Shown here: piece after piece, positions 9,327 through 17,887 of the stretch
How the letters are laid out: each line of letters begins with the position of its first letter
Numbering within the stretch: the stretch's first letter is position 1
NCBI RefSeq assembly: GCF_017876625.1
Contig: NZ_JAGIOH010000001.1
Span: 2,604,001 to 2,668,000, forward strand
Direction: 5' to 3'
DNA from: Streptomyces syringium
GTDB lineage: Bacteria > Actinomycetota > Actinomycetes > Streptomycetales > Streptomycetaceae
Length of the DNA: 64,000 nucleotides
The notes under the pieces: model-generated
What the model saw: the letters and a program-made list of their open reading frames with translations, nothing else
What the model was told of the DNA's origin: nothing
The model's database searches: none
Translations under genes and position numbers: made by a program

Positions 9327-10316
9327 TCAGTCCCTGGGCTTGGCGCTCGCGGAGGGGGTGACCGTGACGGTCACCGTGGGGGCCGGCTTGGGGGCTTCCG
9401 GCTTGGGCGGCAGGACGGTGTCGCGCGGGTCGGTGCGGGGCGGCTGGACGACGACGCCGACGACGTCGAGCTTGCTGAAGCCGACGAAGGGCCTCACCTG
9501 GAGCGTGCGGGTCAGTCCGCCGCCGGCGGGCTCGACGCGGGTGACCTCGCCGACGGGGACGCCGGGCACGAAGGGCTTGTCCTTGCTGGAGCCGAAGGTG
9601 ACGAGGCGGTCGCCCTCGCGCACGGCGGCCTTGCCGTTGAGGAGTTCGACGCGCAGGGAACGGTCGCCCTGGCCGTTGGCGAAGCCGATCTCGCCGGTCT
9701 TCTCCATCCGGGTGCCGACGGTGAACTTGGGGTCGCTGGCGAGGAGGACGGTCGCGGTGGACGGGCCGACGGTGGTGACCCGGCCGACGAGTCCGTCGCC
9801 GTTGAGGACGGTCATGTCGCGCTTGATGCCGTCGTGGGCGCCGCAGTCGATGGTGACGGTCCAGGAGAAGCCCTGGGCCGCTCCTATGGCGATGACCTGG
9901 GCGCCCTTGATGCCGTACTGGCCGGCTCCGGCGGTCTTGAGCATGGCGTCCAGGTCGCGGACCCGCCCGCGGTTGCGGTCGTCACTGCCGAGCCGCTGCT
10001 TCAGGGCGGTGTTCTCGCGCTCCAATTCGCTGATCCTGGTGTGGCGTTCACCGGAGTCGCGGACGGCGGCGACGGCGTTGCCGACCGGGTCGACGGCGGA
10101 GGCGACGCCCTCCTCGACCGGGCCGAAGACCGAGGCGGCGGCATGCCGGGCACCGTCGAGCGGGGACCGCTCGCCACCACGGATGTCCACCGTGATCAGC
10201 GCGAAAGCGATGGCGACCAGCAGCACCAGCAGCAGCCGGCTCTCTCGTGTGTCCCTCACGTGCGGCGGCGTGCCCTTCTCATCGGACCGGCCGGGCTGCG
10301 GGTCCGGGCCGGTCAT
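9327..10316 (-). CDS. mreC: MreC, rod-shape-determining protein
   Basis: 329 residues: a cytoplasmic N-terminus, one membrane helix (about 27-46), a coiled coil (ISELERENTALKQRLG, about 95-110) and the beta-rich periplasmic-type MreC domain with a conserved D-G-L-V-G-R segment. The C-terminal 45 residues are Pro/Lys/Thr-rich. MreC scaffolds PBP2 and activates RodA-PBP2. It overlaps nothing, is 5 bp from mreD, and is parted from mreB by about 200 bp holding a hairpin, so it is probably expressed at lower levels than mreB. Confidence 0.93.
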   Translation of the reverse strand: MTGPDPQPGRSDEKGTPPHVRDTRESRLLLVLLVAIAFALITVDIRGGERSPLDGARHAAASVFGPVEEGVASAVDPVGNAVAAVRDSGERHTRISELERENTALKQRLGSDDRNRGRVRDLDAMLKTAGAGQYGIKGAQVIAIGAAQGFSWTVTIDCGAHDGIKRDMTVLNGDGLVGRVTTVGPSTATVLLASDPKFTVGTRMEKTGEIGFANGQGDRSLRVELLNGKAAVREGDRLVTFGSSKDKPFVPGVPVGEVTRVEPAGGGLTRTLQVRPFVGFSKLDVVGVVVQPPRTDPRDTVLPPKPEAPKPAPTVTVTVTPSASAKPRD

Positions 10317-10480
10317 CGGGAGCGTTCTGCCTGTATATCAGGTTGTTTCCCGGCGGTGCCGGTGCGCCGGGGCGCGGTCGGCCAAAGACCGCCGACGCCT
10401 TCGGGGCGAATCCCCCGGGGGTCCCCGGTGGCCCCCGGCAGAGGGGTCCGGGAAGCCGCTCCGAGGGGCGGAGCAACGTT

Positions 10481-10506
10481 CCTCCCCCGCTCCCGGGCGG
10501 GGGAGG
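10481..10506 (-). terminator. Intercistronic hairpin between mreB and mreC
   Basis: Ten-bp perfect GC stem (10481-10490 with 10497-10506) and a 6-nt loop, 14 bp beyond the mreB stop. It could end most mreB transcripts while letting some read into mreCD. Partial read-through is inference. Confidence 0.6.
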
Positions 10507-10519
10507 TCTCAGCCGGGCG

Positions 10520-11551
10520 TCAGCGGCGCGGCTGGGCGTCGAGCACTTGCTGGAGCGCCTCGAACTCCTCGACGCACTTGCCGGAGCCGAGAGCGACGGA
10601 GTCCAGCGGGTCCTCGGCGATGTGGATCGGCATGCCGGTCTCCCGGCGCAGCCGCTCGTCGAGGCCGCGCAGCAGGGCGCCGCCGCCCGTGAGAACGATG
10701 CCGCGGTCCATGACGTCACCCGACAGCTCGGGCGGGCACTTGTCGAGGGTGGTCTTGACCGCGTCGACGATGGAGTTGACGGGCTCCTCGATGGCCTTGC
10801 GGACCTCCGCGGCGGAGATCACCACGGTCTTCGGCAGCCCGCTGACCAGGTCGCGGCCACGGATCTCGGTGTGCTCGTCCTGCTCCAGGTCGTACGCCGA
10901 ACCAATGGTGATCTTGATCTGCTCGGCGGTGCGCTCGCCCAGGAGGAGGCTGTACTCCTTCTTGATGTGCTGGATGATCGCGTTGTCCAGCTCGTCGCCC
11001 GCGACGCGGATGGACTGCGCGGTGACGATCCCGCCCAGCGAGATGACGGCGACCTCGGTGGTGCCGCCGCCGATGTCGACGACCATGTTGCCGGTGGCCT
11101 CGTGGACCGGCAGGCCGGAACCGATCGCGGCGGCCATGGGCTCCTCGATGATGTGCACCTGCCGGGCGCCGGCCTGGGTGGAGGCCTCGATGACGGCGCG
11201 CCGCTCGACGCCGGTGATGCCGGAGGGCACACAGACCACGACGCGCGGGCGGGCCATCCAGCGCCGCTTGTGGATCTTGAGGATGAAGTACCGGAGCATG
11301 CGCTCGGTGATCTCGAAGTCGGCGATGACGCCGTCCTTCAGCGGGCGGACGGCGACGATGTTGCCCGGGGTGCGGCCGATCATCTTCTTCGCCTCGGAGC
11401 CGACCGCGAGGATACCGCCGGTGTTGGTATTGATGGCGACGACGGACGGTTCGTTGAGGACGATTCCGCGGCCTCTGACGTACACCAGCGTGTTGGCGGT
11501 CCCGAGGTCGACAGCCATGTCACGGCCGATGAACGACATGTTGTTCCCCAT
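10520..11551 (-). CDS. mreB: MreB, actin-like rod-shape protein
   Basis: 343 residues, the usual family length. Actin-fold phosphate-binding motifs are present: DLGTANT near residue 15, [12 protein letters not shown] near 160 and the [12 protein letters not shown] segment near 290. It forms ATP-dependent membrane-associated filaments that position the elongasome; in Streptomyces it is mainly needed for aerial hyphae and spore walls. The start at 11551 gives [11 protein letters not shown]; an in-frame ATG four codons later is an alternative. First gene of the mre-mrdA-rodA cluster, with about 210 bp upstream before the ndk terminator for its promoters. Confidence 0.97.
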   Translation of the reverse strand: MGNNMSFIGRDMAVDLGTANTLVYVRGRGIVLNEPSVVAINTNTGGILAVGSEAKKMIGRTPGNIVAVRPLKDGVIADFEITERMLRYFILKIHKRRWMARPRVVVCVPSGITGVERRAVIEASTQAGARQVHIIEEPMAAAIGSGLPVHEATGNMVVDIGGGTTEVAVISLGGIVTAQSIRVAGDELDNAIIQHIKKEYSLLLGERTAEQIKITIGSAYDLEQDEHTEIRGRDLVSGLPKTVVISAAEVRKAIEEPVNSIVDAVKTTLDKCPPELSGDVMDRGIVLTGGGALLRGLDERLRRETGMPIHIAEDPLDSVALGSGKCVEEFEALQQVLDAQPRR

Positions 11552-11765
11552 GAGGATACGTCTGGCCTTCCCAGCTGGAGCGAATGCTTACTTGAGGTCG
11601 GCAGGTGTGGTGCGCTGCGGGGCGCGGAAGCTTCATCGTAGTCTCGACCGCTCGAACGCGGTGCGAGGGTTCCTCCGCCATTGTCGGCGGAACACGAGCG
11701 CGCCCCCGTAATGGTGACGTCGTGTCGGAGTGAGAGGTTCCCTCGTTCGCCGCGCATATGCCAGA

Positions 11766-11792
11766 GGGCGACCGAAAAGAAATCGGTCGCCC
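11766..11792 (-). terminator. ndk terminator
   Basis: Perfect 9-bp stem (11766-11774 with 11784-11792), extended to 10 bp by an A-T pair, leaving a 7-nt purine loop. It lies 33 bp past the ndk stop. Confidence 0.8.
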
Positions 11793-11824
11793 CTGATCAG
11801 AATGGGCGCGGGCCTGATGCGGTA

Positions 11825-12238
11825 TCAGGCGAGGCCGGGAAAGAAAATCTTGATTTCCCGCTGGGCGGACTCCTCGGAGTCCGAGGCGTGGATGAGGTTC
11901 TCCCGGGTGATGGTGCCGAAGTCACCACGAATGGACCCCGGGGCCGCCGCGATCGGGTCGGTGGGACCGGCCAGCGCGCGCACGCCCTCGATCACCCGCT
12001 CGCCCTCGACGACCAGCGCGACGACCGGGCCGGAGGCCATGAAGCCCATCAGCGGCTCGTAGAACTCACGGCCGACGTGCTCGGCGTAGTGCTGCTCCAG
12101 CGTCGCCCGGTCCAGGGTCCGCAGCTCCAGCGCGCTGATCGTCCAGTTCGCCTTGCGCTCGATCCGGCCGACGATCTCGCCGATCAGGCCGCGGCGGACC
12201 GCGTCGGGCTTGAGAAGGACGAGGGTGCGCTGGCTCAT
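11825..12238 (-). CDS. ndk: Nucleoside diphosphate kinase
   Basis: 137 residues, the standard bacterial length. It transfers the gamma phosphate of ATP to nucleoside diphosphates via a phosphohistidine. Diagnostic parts are TLVLLKPDAVRRGL at the N-terminus, the substrate loop GSIRGDFG, and the active-site segment N-L-I-H-A-S-D-S near residue 115-122, whose histidine is the phosphorylated residue. A GGAGC ribosome site precedes the ATG. It stands alone between the mre cluster and folC, with its own hairpin terminator. Confidence 0.97.
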   Translation of the reverse strand: MSQRTLVLLKPDAVRRGLIGEIVGRIERKANWTISALELRTLDRATLEQHYAEHVGREFYEPLMGFMASGPVVALVVEGERVIEGVRALAGPTDPIAAAPGSIRGDFGTITRENLIHASDSEESAQREIKIFFPGLA

Positions 12239-12346
12239 AATGCGGCTCCTTGCAGGCAGGGTGTGGTGCGGCAGAGAGTACAGGGGCGCGGGAGCGCTCC
12301 CGAACCAGGCCCGGGCCTGCCCGGGTGCCGGCCGGCGGCTGGCGTT

Positions 12347-12416
12347 GTCCTCAAGCGCCGGACGGGCTCGAATCGGCTGAGCTCAGCCACATCAAGCCCG
12401 TCCGGCGCTTGAGGAC
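12347..12416. repeat. Dispersed palindromic repeat, locus A (probable terminator)
   Basis: 22-nt arm 12347-12368 pairs perfectly with 12395-12416. The 26-nt loop contains its own 14-bp palindrome at 12375-12388, giving a nested cruciform. The arm has the core CCGGACGGGCT shared with loci at 17.8, 32.9, 54.7 and 57.0 kb. It lies between the DUF4233 stop and the ndk start and probably ends folC-DUF4233 transcripts. Confidence 0.8.
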
Positions 12417-12478
12417 GCGCCCGCAGGGCGCTCGCCGCCGCAGGCGGCACCTACGGCCCGTAGCTGAAGATCCGCCGG

Positions 12479-12811
12479 TCAGGCCTGCGCCGCGAAGCGG
12501 GCCTTCGCCTCGTCGACCTTGCGGCCGAAATGCACCGAGGCCCACCACAGACCGGCGAAGACCACCCCGAGGATGAACATCGTCGGGACCACGAAACCGC
12601 TCGCGATCAGGCCGATCTGCAGCAGCCAGCCCAGCTGCACGCCGCCGGGCCGGGTGAGCATGCCGCAGAGCAGCACGCTCAGCAGCATCGCGGTGCCGCT
12701 GACCGCCCAGACCGTGCCGGTGGACAGGTCGGAGGTCTGCATGGCGACCAGACCGGCGAAACCGATGACGAAGAATTCACCGATCAGGGTGCTCGCGCAG
12801 AGCGTTCTCAT
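12479..12811 (-). CDS. DUF4233 domain-containing membrane protein
   Basis: 110 residues with three or four hydrophobic helices (about 8-25, 36-50, 58-90) and a short charged tail. Proteins of this family regularly follow folC in actinobacteria; their function is unknown. The ATG lies 1 bp beyond the folC stop, and its ribosome site (GGAAAGGG) is inside the folC 3' end, so it is translationally coupled. The downstream palindromic repeat probably ends the transcript. Confidence 0.85.
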   Translation of the reverse strand: MRTLCASTLIGEFFVIGFAGLVAMQTSDLSTGTVWAVSGTAMLLSVLLCGMLTRPGGVQLGWLLQIGLIASGFVVPTMFILGVVFAGLWWASVHFGRKVDEAKARFAAQA

Positions 12812-12812
12812 G

Positions 12813-14351
12813 TCAGCCCTTTCCCAACAGCAGCCGGGCCTCGCCGACCGTGATCACCGAGCCGGTCACCAGCACACCGGCGCCGGCGTACTCGGCCTCT
12901 TCCTCCGCGAGGGTGATCGCCGCTTCCAGCGCGTCGTCCAGCCGGGGCTCGACCTGCACCCGGTCCGCGCCGAAGACCTCGACGGCCACGCCCGCCAGCT
13001 CGTCCGGATCCATGGAGCGCGGGGTGGAGTTCCGGGTCACCACGACCTCGTTGAAGATCGGCTCGAAGGCCTCCAGGAGACCCCGGACGTCCTTGTCGGC
13101 GCTGGCGCCGACCACCCCGACGAGTCGGCTGAATCCGAACGCCTCGGTGACCGCTTCGGCCGCGGCGCGCGCGCCCGCCGGGTTGTGCGCGGCGTCCAGC
13201 ACGACGGTGGGGCTGCGGCGCACGACCTCCAGGCGGCCCGGCGAGGTGACCGAGGCGAAGGCCCGGCGGACCGTGTCGACGTCGAGCGTGCGGGCGTGCT
13301 GGGAACCGATCCCGAAGAAGGCCTCCACCGCGGCCAGGGCGACCGCGGCGTTGTGCGCCTGGTGTGCCCCGTACAGCGGAAGGAAGACGTCCGGGTATTC
13401 GCCGCCCAGGCCGCGCAGGGTCAGCAGCTGCCCGCCGACCGCCACCTCGCGGGCTGTGACGCCGAACTCCATGCCCTCGCGGGCGACCGTGGCGTCCGCC
13501 TCGACCGAGCGCTTGAGCAGCACCTGCGCCGCGTCGACCGGCTGCTGGGCCAGCACGACGGTGGCGTCGGTCTTGACGATCCCGGCCTTCTCCTCGGCGA
13601 TGTCACCGGGGGTCGATCCGAGCCGGTCGGTGTGGTCGAGGGAGATGGGGGTGACCACGGCGACACCGGCGTCGATGACGTTGGTCGCGTCCCAGGTGCC
13701 GCCCATGCCGACCTCGACGACCGCCACGTCCACGGGCGCGTCGGCGAAGGCCGCGTAGGCCATCGCGGTGAGCACCTCGAAGAAGGACAGCCGGTGTTCC
13801 TCGCGGTCGTCGACCATCTGGACGTACGGCTGGATGTCGCGGTACGTCTCGATGAAGCGCTCGGCGGCGATCGGTGCGCCGTCGAGGCTGATCCGCTCGG
13901 TGACGGACTGGACGTGGGGGCTGGTGTAGCGGCCGGTCCGCAGATCGAAGGCGCCCAGCAGGGCCTCGATCATGCGGGCGGTGCTGGTCTTGCCGTTGGT
14001 GCCGGTGATGTGGATCGAGGGGTAGGCGCGCTGCGGCTGGCCCAGGATGTCCATCAGGGCCTCGATGCGCACCCGTGACGGGTCGAGCTTGGTCTCACCC
14101 CAGCGTCCCGCCAGCTCGGCCTCCACCTCGCGGAGCTCCCGGTCCACCTCCGGGTCGGCCGGGCGGGCCGGTACGCCGTCGCCCTGCGGCTGCCCGCCCT
14201 GGGCGCGCAGGGTACGGCTGCCCGCCTCGATCACGGCGAGGTCGGGGTCGCGGTCGGTCTCGGCTTCGACGATCTCGGCGAACTGGTCGTTTCCGCCAGT
14301 TTCACCGGGTTCCGTGTCGCCATGGTCGTCGTTCAGGGGGCGCTCGCTCAC
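12813..14351 (-). CDS. folC: Bifunctional folylpolyglutamate/dihydrofolate synthase
   Basis: 512 residues from the GTG at 14349-14351. It adds glutamate to (dihydro)folate using ATP. Mur-ligase-family motifs are clear: the ATP loop T-G-T-N-G-K-T-S-T, VVEVGMGGTWDATNV, SLDHTDRLG and LDAAHNPAGA. The first roughly 70 residues are acidic and family-atypical; the longer frame to 14417 only adds a basic stretch without a good ribosome site. It forms an operon with the DUF4233 gene and is divergent from the sensor kinase gene. Confidence 0.93.
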   Translation of the reverse strand: MSERPLNDDHGDTEPGETGGNDQFAEIVEAETDRDPDLAVIEAGSRTLRAQGGQPQGDGVPARPADPEVDRELREVEAELAGRWGETKLDPSRVRIEALMDILGQPQRAYPSIHITGTNGKTSTARMIEALLGAFDLRTGRYTSPHVQSVTERISLDGAPIAAERFIETYRDIQPYVQMVDDREEHRLSFFEVLTAMAYAAFADAPVDVAVVEVGMGGTWDATNVIDAGVAVVTPISLDHTDRLGSTPGDIAEEKAGIVKTDATVVLAQQPVDAAQVLLKRSVEADATVAREGMEFGVTAREVAVGGQLLTLRGLGGEYPDVFLPLYGAHQAHNAAVALAAVEAFFGIGSQHARTLDVDTVRRAFASVTSPGRLEVVRRSPTVVLDAAHNPAGARAAAEAVTEAFGFSRLVGVVGASADKDVRGLLEAFEPIFNEVVVTRNSTPRSMDPDELAGVAVEVFGADRVQVEPRLDDALEAAITLAEEEAEYAGAGVLVTGSVITVGEARLLLGKG

Positions 14352-14602
14352 GCCGACCAGTCTACGGAGCCGGGGCGGCGCGCGGGGCCGGGGACGGGCT
14401 GGCGCGGCAGGGGTCACACTCGCCGGGAGCGCCCCGCGCCCCCCGACTGGCCGCCGCCGGGGGCCGGTTCACGCCAAGCGGGGCCGGGATCCGTGACATA
14501 CGGTTTTCCCGAAATCTCCGGAGACCGCAGTGCGGGCCCCCGCCAGGGCCTGTCCGCGGTCTTAGTGGATCAGCGAGCGGCGCTGAGAGCTGGGTGAGCG
14601 AC

Positions 14603-15781
14603 ATGGCGTCCGAGGACCGGGAGCGGCTCGGGGCCGTCCTGGAGGCGCTGCCCCCGGGCGCGCTGCTGCAGAGCCCGGACGACCGGGTGCTCGCGGTCAA
14701 TCAGAAGTTCGTCCGCATGTTCGACCTGGCGGGCCGGGCCGACCTCTCCCCCGGCGCCCCCCTTGGCCCGCTCCTCCCCCTCGTACGGGCCTTCTTCACC
14801 GCCGACCACACCGGCCCCCGCGCCCTCGACGGGCTGCCGGCGCACCGCCGCATCCACCGGGTGGCCGAGATCCCCCTCGACGACGGACGCGTCATCCGCC
14901 GCGAGGTCGAACCGCTGCGCCACGAGGGTGCCTACCTCGGGGCGCTGTGGCTCTTCGACGACATCAGCGAACGCAAGCGGCGCGAACGCGATCTCGAACG
15001 GGACAATCTGGCCCTCACCGAGCTGGCCCGGCAGCGCAACGCCTTCACCGCCGCCGCCTCCCACGAACTGCGCACCCCGCTCTCCTCCATCAGCAGCTTC
15101 TGCGAGCTGCTCACCGACCCGGCCTTCGGGGAACTGACCGAGGACCAGCGCTCCTTCCTCGACGCCATCGGGCGCAACGCCGAGCGGATGCAGCGGGTGA
15201 TCTCCGATCTGCTGCTCACGACCCGGATGCGGGCCGCCGGGCCGCAGCTGGAATTCGGCCCCGTGGAGGTGGACCGGATGCTGGAGGACGCCGTGCTGGA
15301 CCGGATCGGCACGGGCGCGGGGCCCGGCGTCTTCACCGTGGTGGACTGCGCCCCGGGCCCCGCCCTCCGCGGCGACCGGCACCGGCTGCGGCACGTGCTC
15401 GTCAATCTGCTGGAGAACGCCGCGAAATTCACCCCGCCGGACGGCCGGATCACCGTCACGGCGGCCCCCCGGGATGACCACTGGGAGATCGAGGTCGCCG
15501 ACACCGGCATCGGGATTCCCGAGCAGTACCGGGAGGAGATCTTCACCGGCTTCGTCCGGGCCCCCAACGCGCAGCACGGCGGCTACCCCGGCACGGGCCT
15601 GGGGCTCGCCATCAGCCGCACCATCGTCCAGCTGCACGGCGGCACGATCACGGCGGGGGGCCGGGAGGGCGAGGGGGCGGCGTTCCTGATCCGGCTGCCC
15701 GTCGCCGGGCCCGGCCCCGCCCCGGCCGCCGCCCGAGGGGCTGCCGCCGGAGGGGCCGCTACCGGAGAGGCACCGGCATGA
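14603..15781 (+). CDS. Soluble PAS-type sensor histidine kinase
   Basis: 392 residues without a membrane segment. A PAS-like sensor (about 8-115, ending DDISERKRRE) is followed by a dimerisation domain with the H-box A-A-S-H-E-L-R-T-P-L and an HATPase domain with N-box (LLENAAKF), G1 (DTGIGIP) and G2 (GTGLGLAIS). The last 30 residues are Ala/Pro/Gly-rich. It probably senses a cytoplasmic cue and phosphorylates the next gene's product: its stop overlaps the regulator's start (ATGA, 15778-15781). The ATG chosen has GGGTGAG just upstream; a GTG three codons earlier is an alternative. Target genes are unknown; the adjacent polysaccharide genes are candidates. Confidence 0.9.
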   Translation: MASEDRERLGAVLEALPPGALLQSPDDRVLAVNQKFVRMFDLAGRADLSPGAPLGPLLPLVRAFFTADHTGPRALDGLPAHRRIHRVAEIPLDDGRVIRREVEPLRHEGAYLGALWLFDDISERKRRERDLERDNLALTELARQRNAFTAAASHELRTPLSSISSFCELLTDPAFGELTEDQRSFLDAIGRNAERMQRVISDLLLTTRMRAAGPQLEFGPVEVDRMLEDAVLDRIGTGAGPGVFTVVDCAPGPALRGDRHRLRHVLVNLLENAAKFTPPDGRITVTAAPRDDHWEIEVADTGIGIPEQYREEIFTGFVRAPNAQHGGYPGTGLGLAISRTIVQLHGGTITAGGREGEGAAFLIRLPVAGPGPAPAAARGAAAGGAATGEAPA

Positions 15782-16506
15782 CCCGCGTACTCGTCGTCGA
15801 GGACGACGCCGACCTCGCACTCGCCCTGCGGACCCTCCTCACCCAGGCCGGCCACGAGGTCATCCACGCCGACAACGGCCGCGACGGGCTGCGGCTGCTC
15901 TTCGCCGAGCGGCCCGCGCTGATGGTCCTGGACATCGGGCTGCCACAGCTCAACGGCTGGGAGGTGCTGGAGCGCACCCGGGACCTGAGCGATCTGCCCG
16001 TGCTGCTGCTCACCGCCCGCGGCGCCGAGAGCGACCGGGTCCGGGGCCTGCGGGCGGGCGCCGACGACTACCTGCCCAAGCCCTTCGGCAACGACGAGCT
16101 GCTCGCCCGCGTCGAGGCGCTGCTGCGCCGCAGTGCGCCCACCCGCTGGGCCGGCGACTCCTTCGACGACGGGCTGCGGCTGGTGCCGGACCGCCGCTCG
16201 GCGGTCTGGCAGGGCCACGAGGCACGGCTCAGCGACATCGAGTACCGGCTGCTCCAGGTGCTCGTCCGCAACCGGGGCCGGGTGATCACCACCGATCAGT
16301 TGCTCGACCGGGTGTGGGACGACCCGCAGGGCACGGGCCGCGAGCGGGTGAAGTTCGCGGTGCTGCGACTGCGGCGGAAGCTGCGCCAGGCGGCCGGGGA
16401 CGAGGCGGCGGACCCGCTGGAGGCCGTCCGGGGGCTCGGCTACCGCTACCGCGCGAACGGGGAGGGCGAGGGCGACCCGGACCGGGAGGGGGCCGAAGGT
16501 CCCTGA
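15778..16506 (+). CDS. OmpR/PhoB-type response regulator
   Basis: 242 residues. The receiver domain has acidic E8-D9-D10, phospho-acceptor D52 (LMVLDIGLP), T79 and K101 (LPKPFG). The C-terminal winged helix includes LSDIEYRLLQVL and the recognition part RERVKFAVLRLRRKLR, ending VRGLGYRYRANG; the last 17 residues are acidic. It is translationally coupled to the sensor kinase by a 4-bp overlap. It should bind DNA as a dimer when phosphorylated. About 160 bp lie between it and the epimerase gene on the same strand. Confidence 0.95.
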   Translation: MTRVLVVEDDADLALALRTLLTQAGHEVIHADNGRDGLRLLFAERPALMVLDIGLPQLNGWEVLERTRDLSDLPVLLLTARGAESDRVRGLRAGADDYLPKPFGNDELLARVEALLRRSAPTRWAGDSFDDGLRLVPDRRSAVWQGHEARLSDIEYRLLQVLVRNRGRVITTDQLLDRVWDDPQGTGRERVKFAVLRLRRKLRQAAGDEAADPLEAVRGLGYRYRANGEGEGDPDREGAEGP

Positions 16507-16668
16507 CCGCCGCGGGCCGTACGTCCCGGGCCCGTGGGGGCCCGAAGTCACCACTCGCCTCCCCCGCGGCACTCGCAACCGTCCGGCAACCGACGACCGT
16601 CCCGACGCGCAACCGACGCACCACAGGCTCTGGAGCTGTCACCGCCTGACAGCCCCAGGAGTTCTCTC

Positions 16669-17793
16669 GTGTCCCTGCCCCCGCGCAGCATCGCCATCGT
16701 CCTCGGTACCCGCCCCGAGCTGGTCAAGCTCACCGACCTCGTGCGCCTCCTCGGCCCCGCCGCGCACCTCGTCCACACCGGGCAGCACTACGACGAGGAG
16801 CTGTCGGGCCGCTTCCTGACCGAGCTGGGCCTGCCCGAGCCGACCTTCCTGACCGGCATCGGCGGCCGCCCCCGGGCCGTGCAGATCTCCGCGGCGCTGG
16901 CTCAGCTCGACACCCTCTTCACCACCGAGCCGCCGCTGGCCGTCGTCGTGCAGGGCGACACCAACGCCGCCCTCGCCGGGGCGCTCGCCGCCAACGCCCG
17001 GAACATTCCCCTGCTGCACGTCGAGGCCGGGCTGCGCAGCCACGACCGGAACATGCCCGAGGAGCACAACCGCGTCCTCATCGACCGGATCGCGGACGTG
17101 CTGTGCGCGGCCACCGGGGACAACCGCGCCAATCTGCTCGCCGAGGGCATCGCCGACGAGCGGATCGCCGTCACCGGCAACACCGTCGTCGAGGCCGTGC
17201 GCAACCAGCTCCCCGACGGCCCCGAGCGGGCCGCGCTCCTGGCCCGCCACGGGCTGAGCCCCGACGGCTACGTCCTGGCCACCGTGCACCGCCCGGAGAA
17301 CACCGACTCCCCCGAGGCGCTGCGCGCGATCCTCGGTGAGCTGGGCGCCCTCGCGGCCGACACCCCGGTCGTCCTGCCGCTGCACCCGCGCACCCGGGCC
17401 CGGATTGCCTCCGCCGGGCTGGCGGAGCTGCTGGCCCCGCTGCTGGTGACCGCGCCGCTGGGCTACGCCGAGTTCCTGGCGCTGGCCGCGCACGCCGCGC
17501 TGCTCGTCTCCGACTCCGGCGGCATCCAGGAGGAGTGCACGGTCCTCGGCCGCCCGCTGGTGGTCGTCCGCCGCTCGACCGAGCGCCCGGAGGCGATGGC
17601 GGACTTCGCGGACCTCGTCGAGCCGGGGGCGGAGATCGGGCGCGTCGCCCGGCGCCGCCTGGCGGAGGGCCCGGCGGGCCTTGCGCGCCTGGCGGCCCTG
17701 CCGAGTCCCTTCGGGGACGGGTCGGCTTCGGAGCGGATCGTCGCGCTGCTGGCGGCGGTCACCGCGCCGCGTCAGCTCGCCGCCGCGGCCTAG
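16669..17793 (+). CDS. wecB: UDP-N-acetylglucosamine 2-epimerase (non-hydrolysing)
   Basis: 374 residues from the GTG at 16669, which has a perfect AGGAG seven bases upstream; the longer open frame to 16534 is not protein-like. It interconverts UDP-GlcNAc and UDP-ManNAc. Signature parts: GTRPELVKL, HTGQHYDEE, VQGDTNAA, HVEAGLRS, EEHNRVLIDRIAD and SDSGGIQEE. The product supplies ManNAc units for surface polysaccharide or teichoic-acid linkage. The next genes are a processive glycosyltransferase and a membrane GT-C-like protein, which supports a polysaccharide role. Confidence 0.93.
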   Translation: MSLPPRSIAIVLGTRPELVKLTDLVRLLGPAAHLVHTGQHYDEELSGRFLTELGLPEPTFLTGIGGRPRAVQISAALAQLDTLFTTEPPLAVVVQGDTNAALAGALAANARNIPLLHVEAGLRSHDRNMPEEHNRVLIDRIADVLCAATGDNRANLLAEGIADERIAVTGNTVVEAVRNQLPDGPERAALLARHGLSPDGYVLATVHRPENTDSPEALRAILGELGALAADTPVVLPLHPRTRARIASAGLAELLAPLLVTAPLGYAEFLALAAHAALLVSDSGGIQEECTVLGRPLVVVRRSTERPEAMADFADLVEPGAEIGRVARRRLAEGPAGLARLAALPSPFGDGSASERIVALLAAVTAPRQLAAAA

Positions 17794-17821
17794 GCCTTCT
17801 CCCCCGCCCCTTCCCGTAACC

Positions 17822-17864
17822 GGGGCTCCGCCCCGGACCCCGGTCCTCAATCGCCGGACGGGCT
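17822..17864. repeat. Dispersed repeat, locus B (single arm)
   Basis: One 22-nt arm (17843-17864) of the repeat seen complete at 32.9 kb, preceded by a small GGGGC/GCCCC hairpin at 17822-17834. The run from 17822 through the arm recurs almost unchanged at 54717-54759. It lies between the epimerase and the glycosyltransferase genes. Confidence 0.75.
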
Positions 17865-17887
17865 GGATCCCTCAGGAGCTTCCCCTC

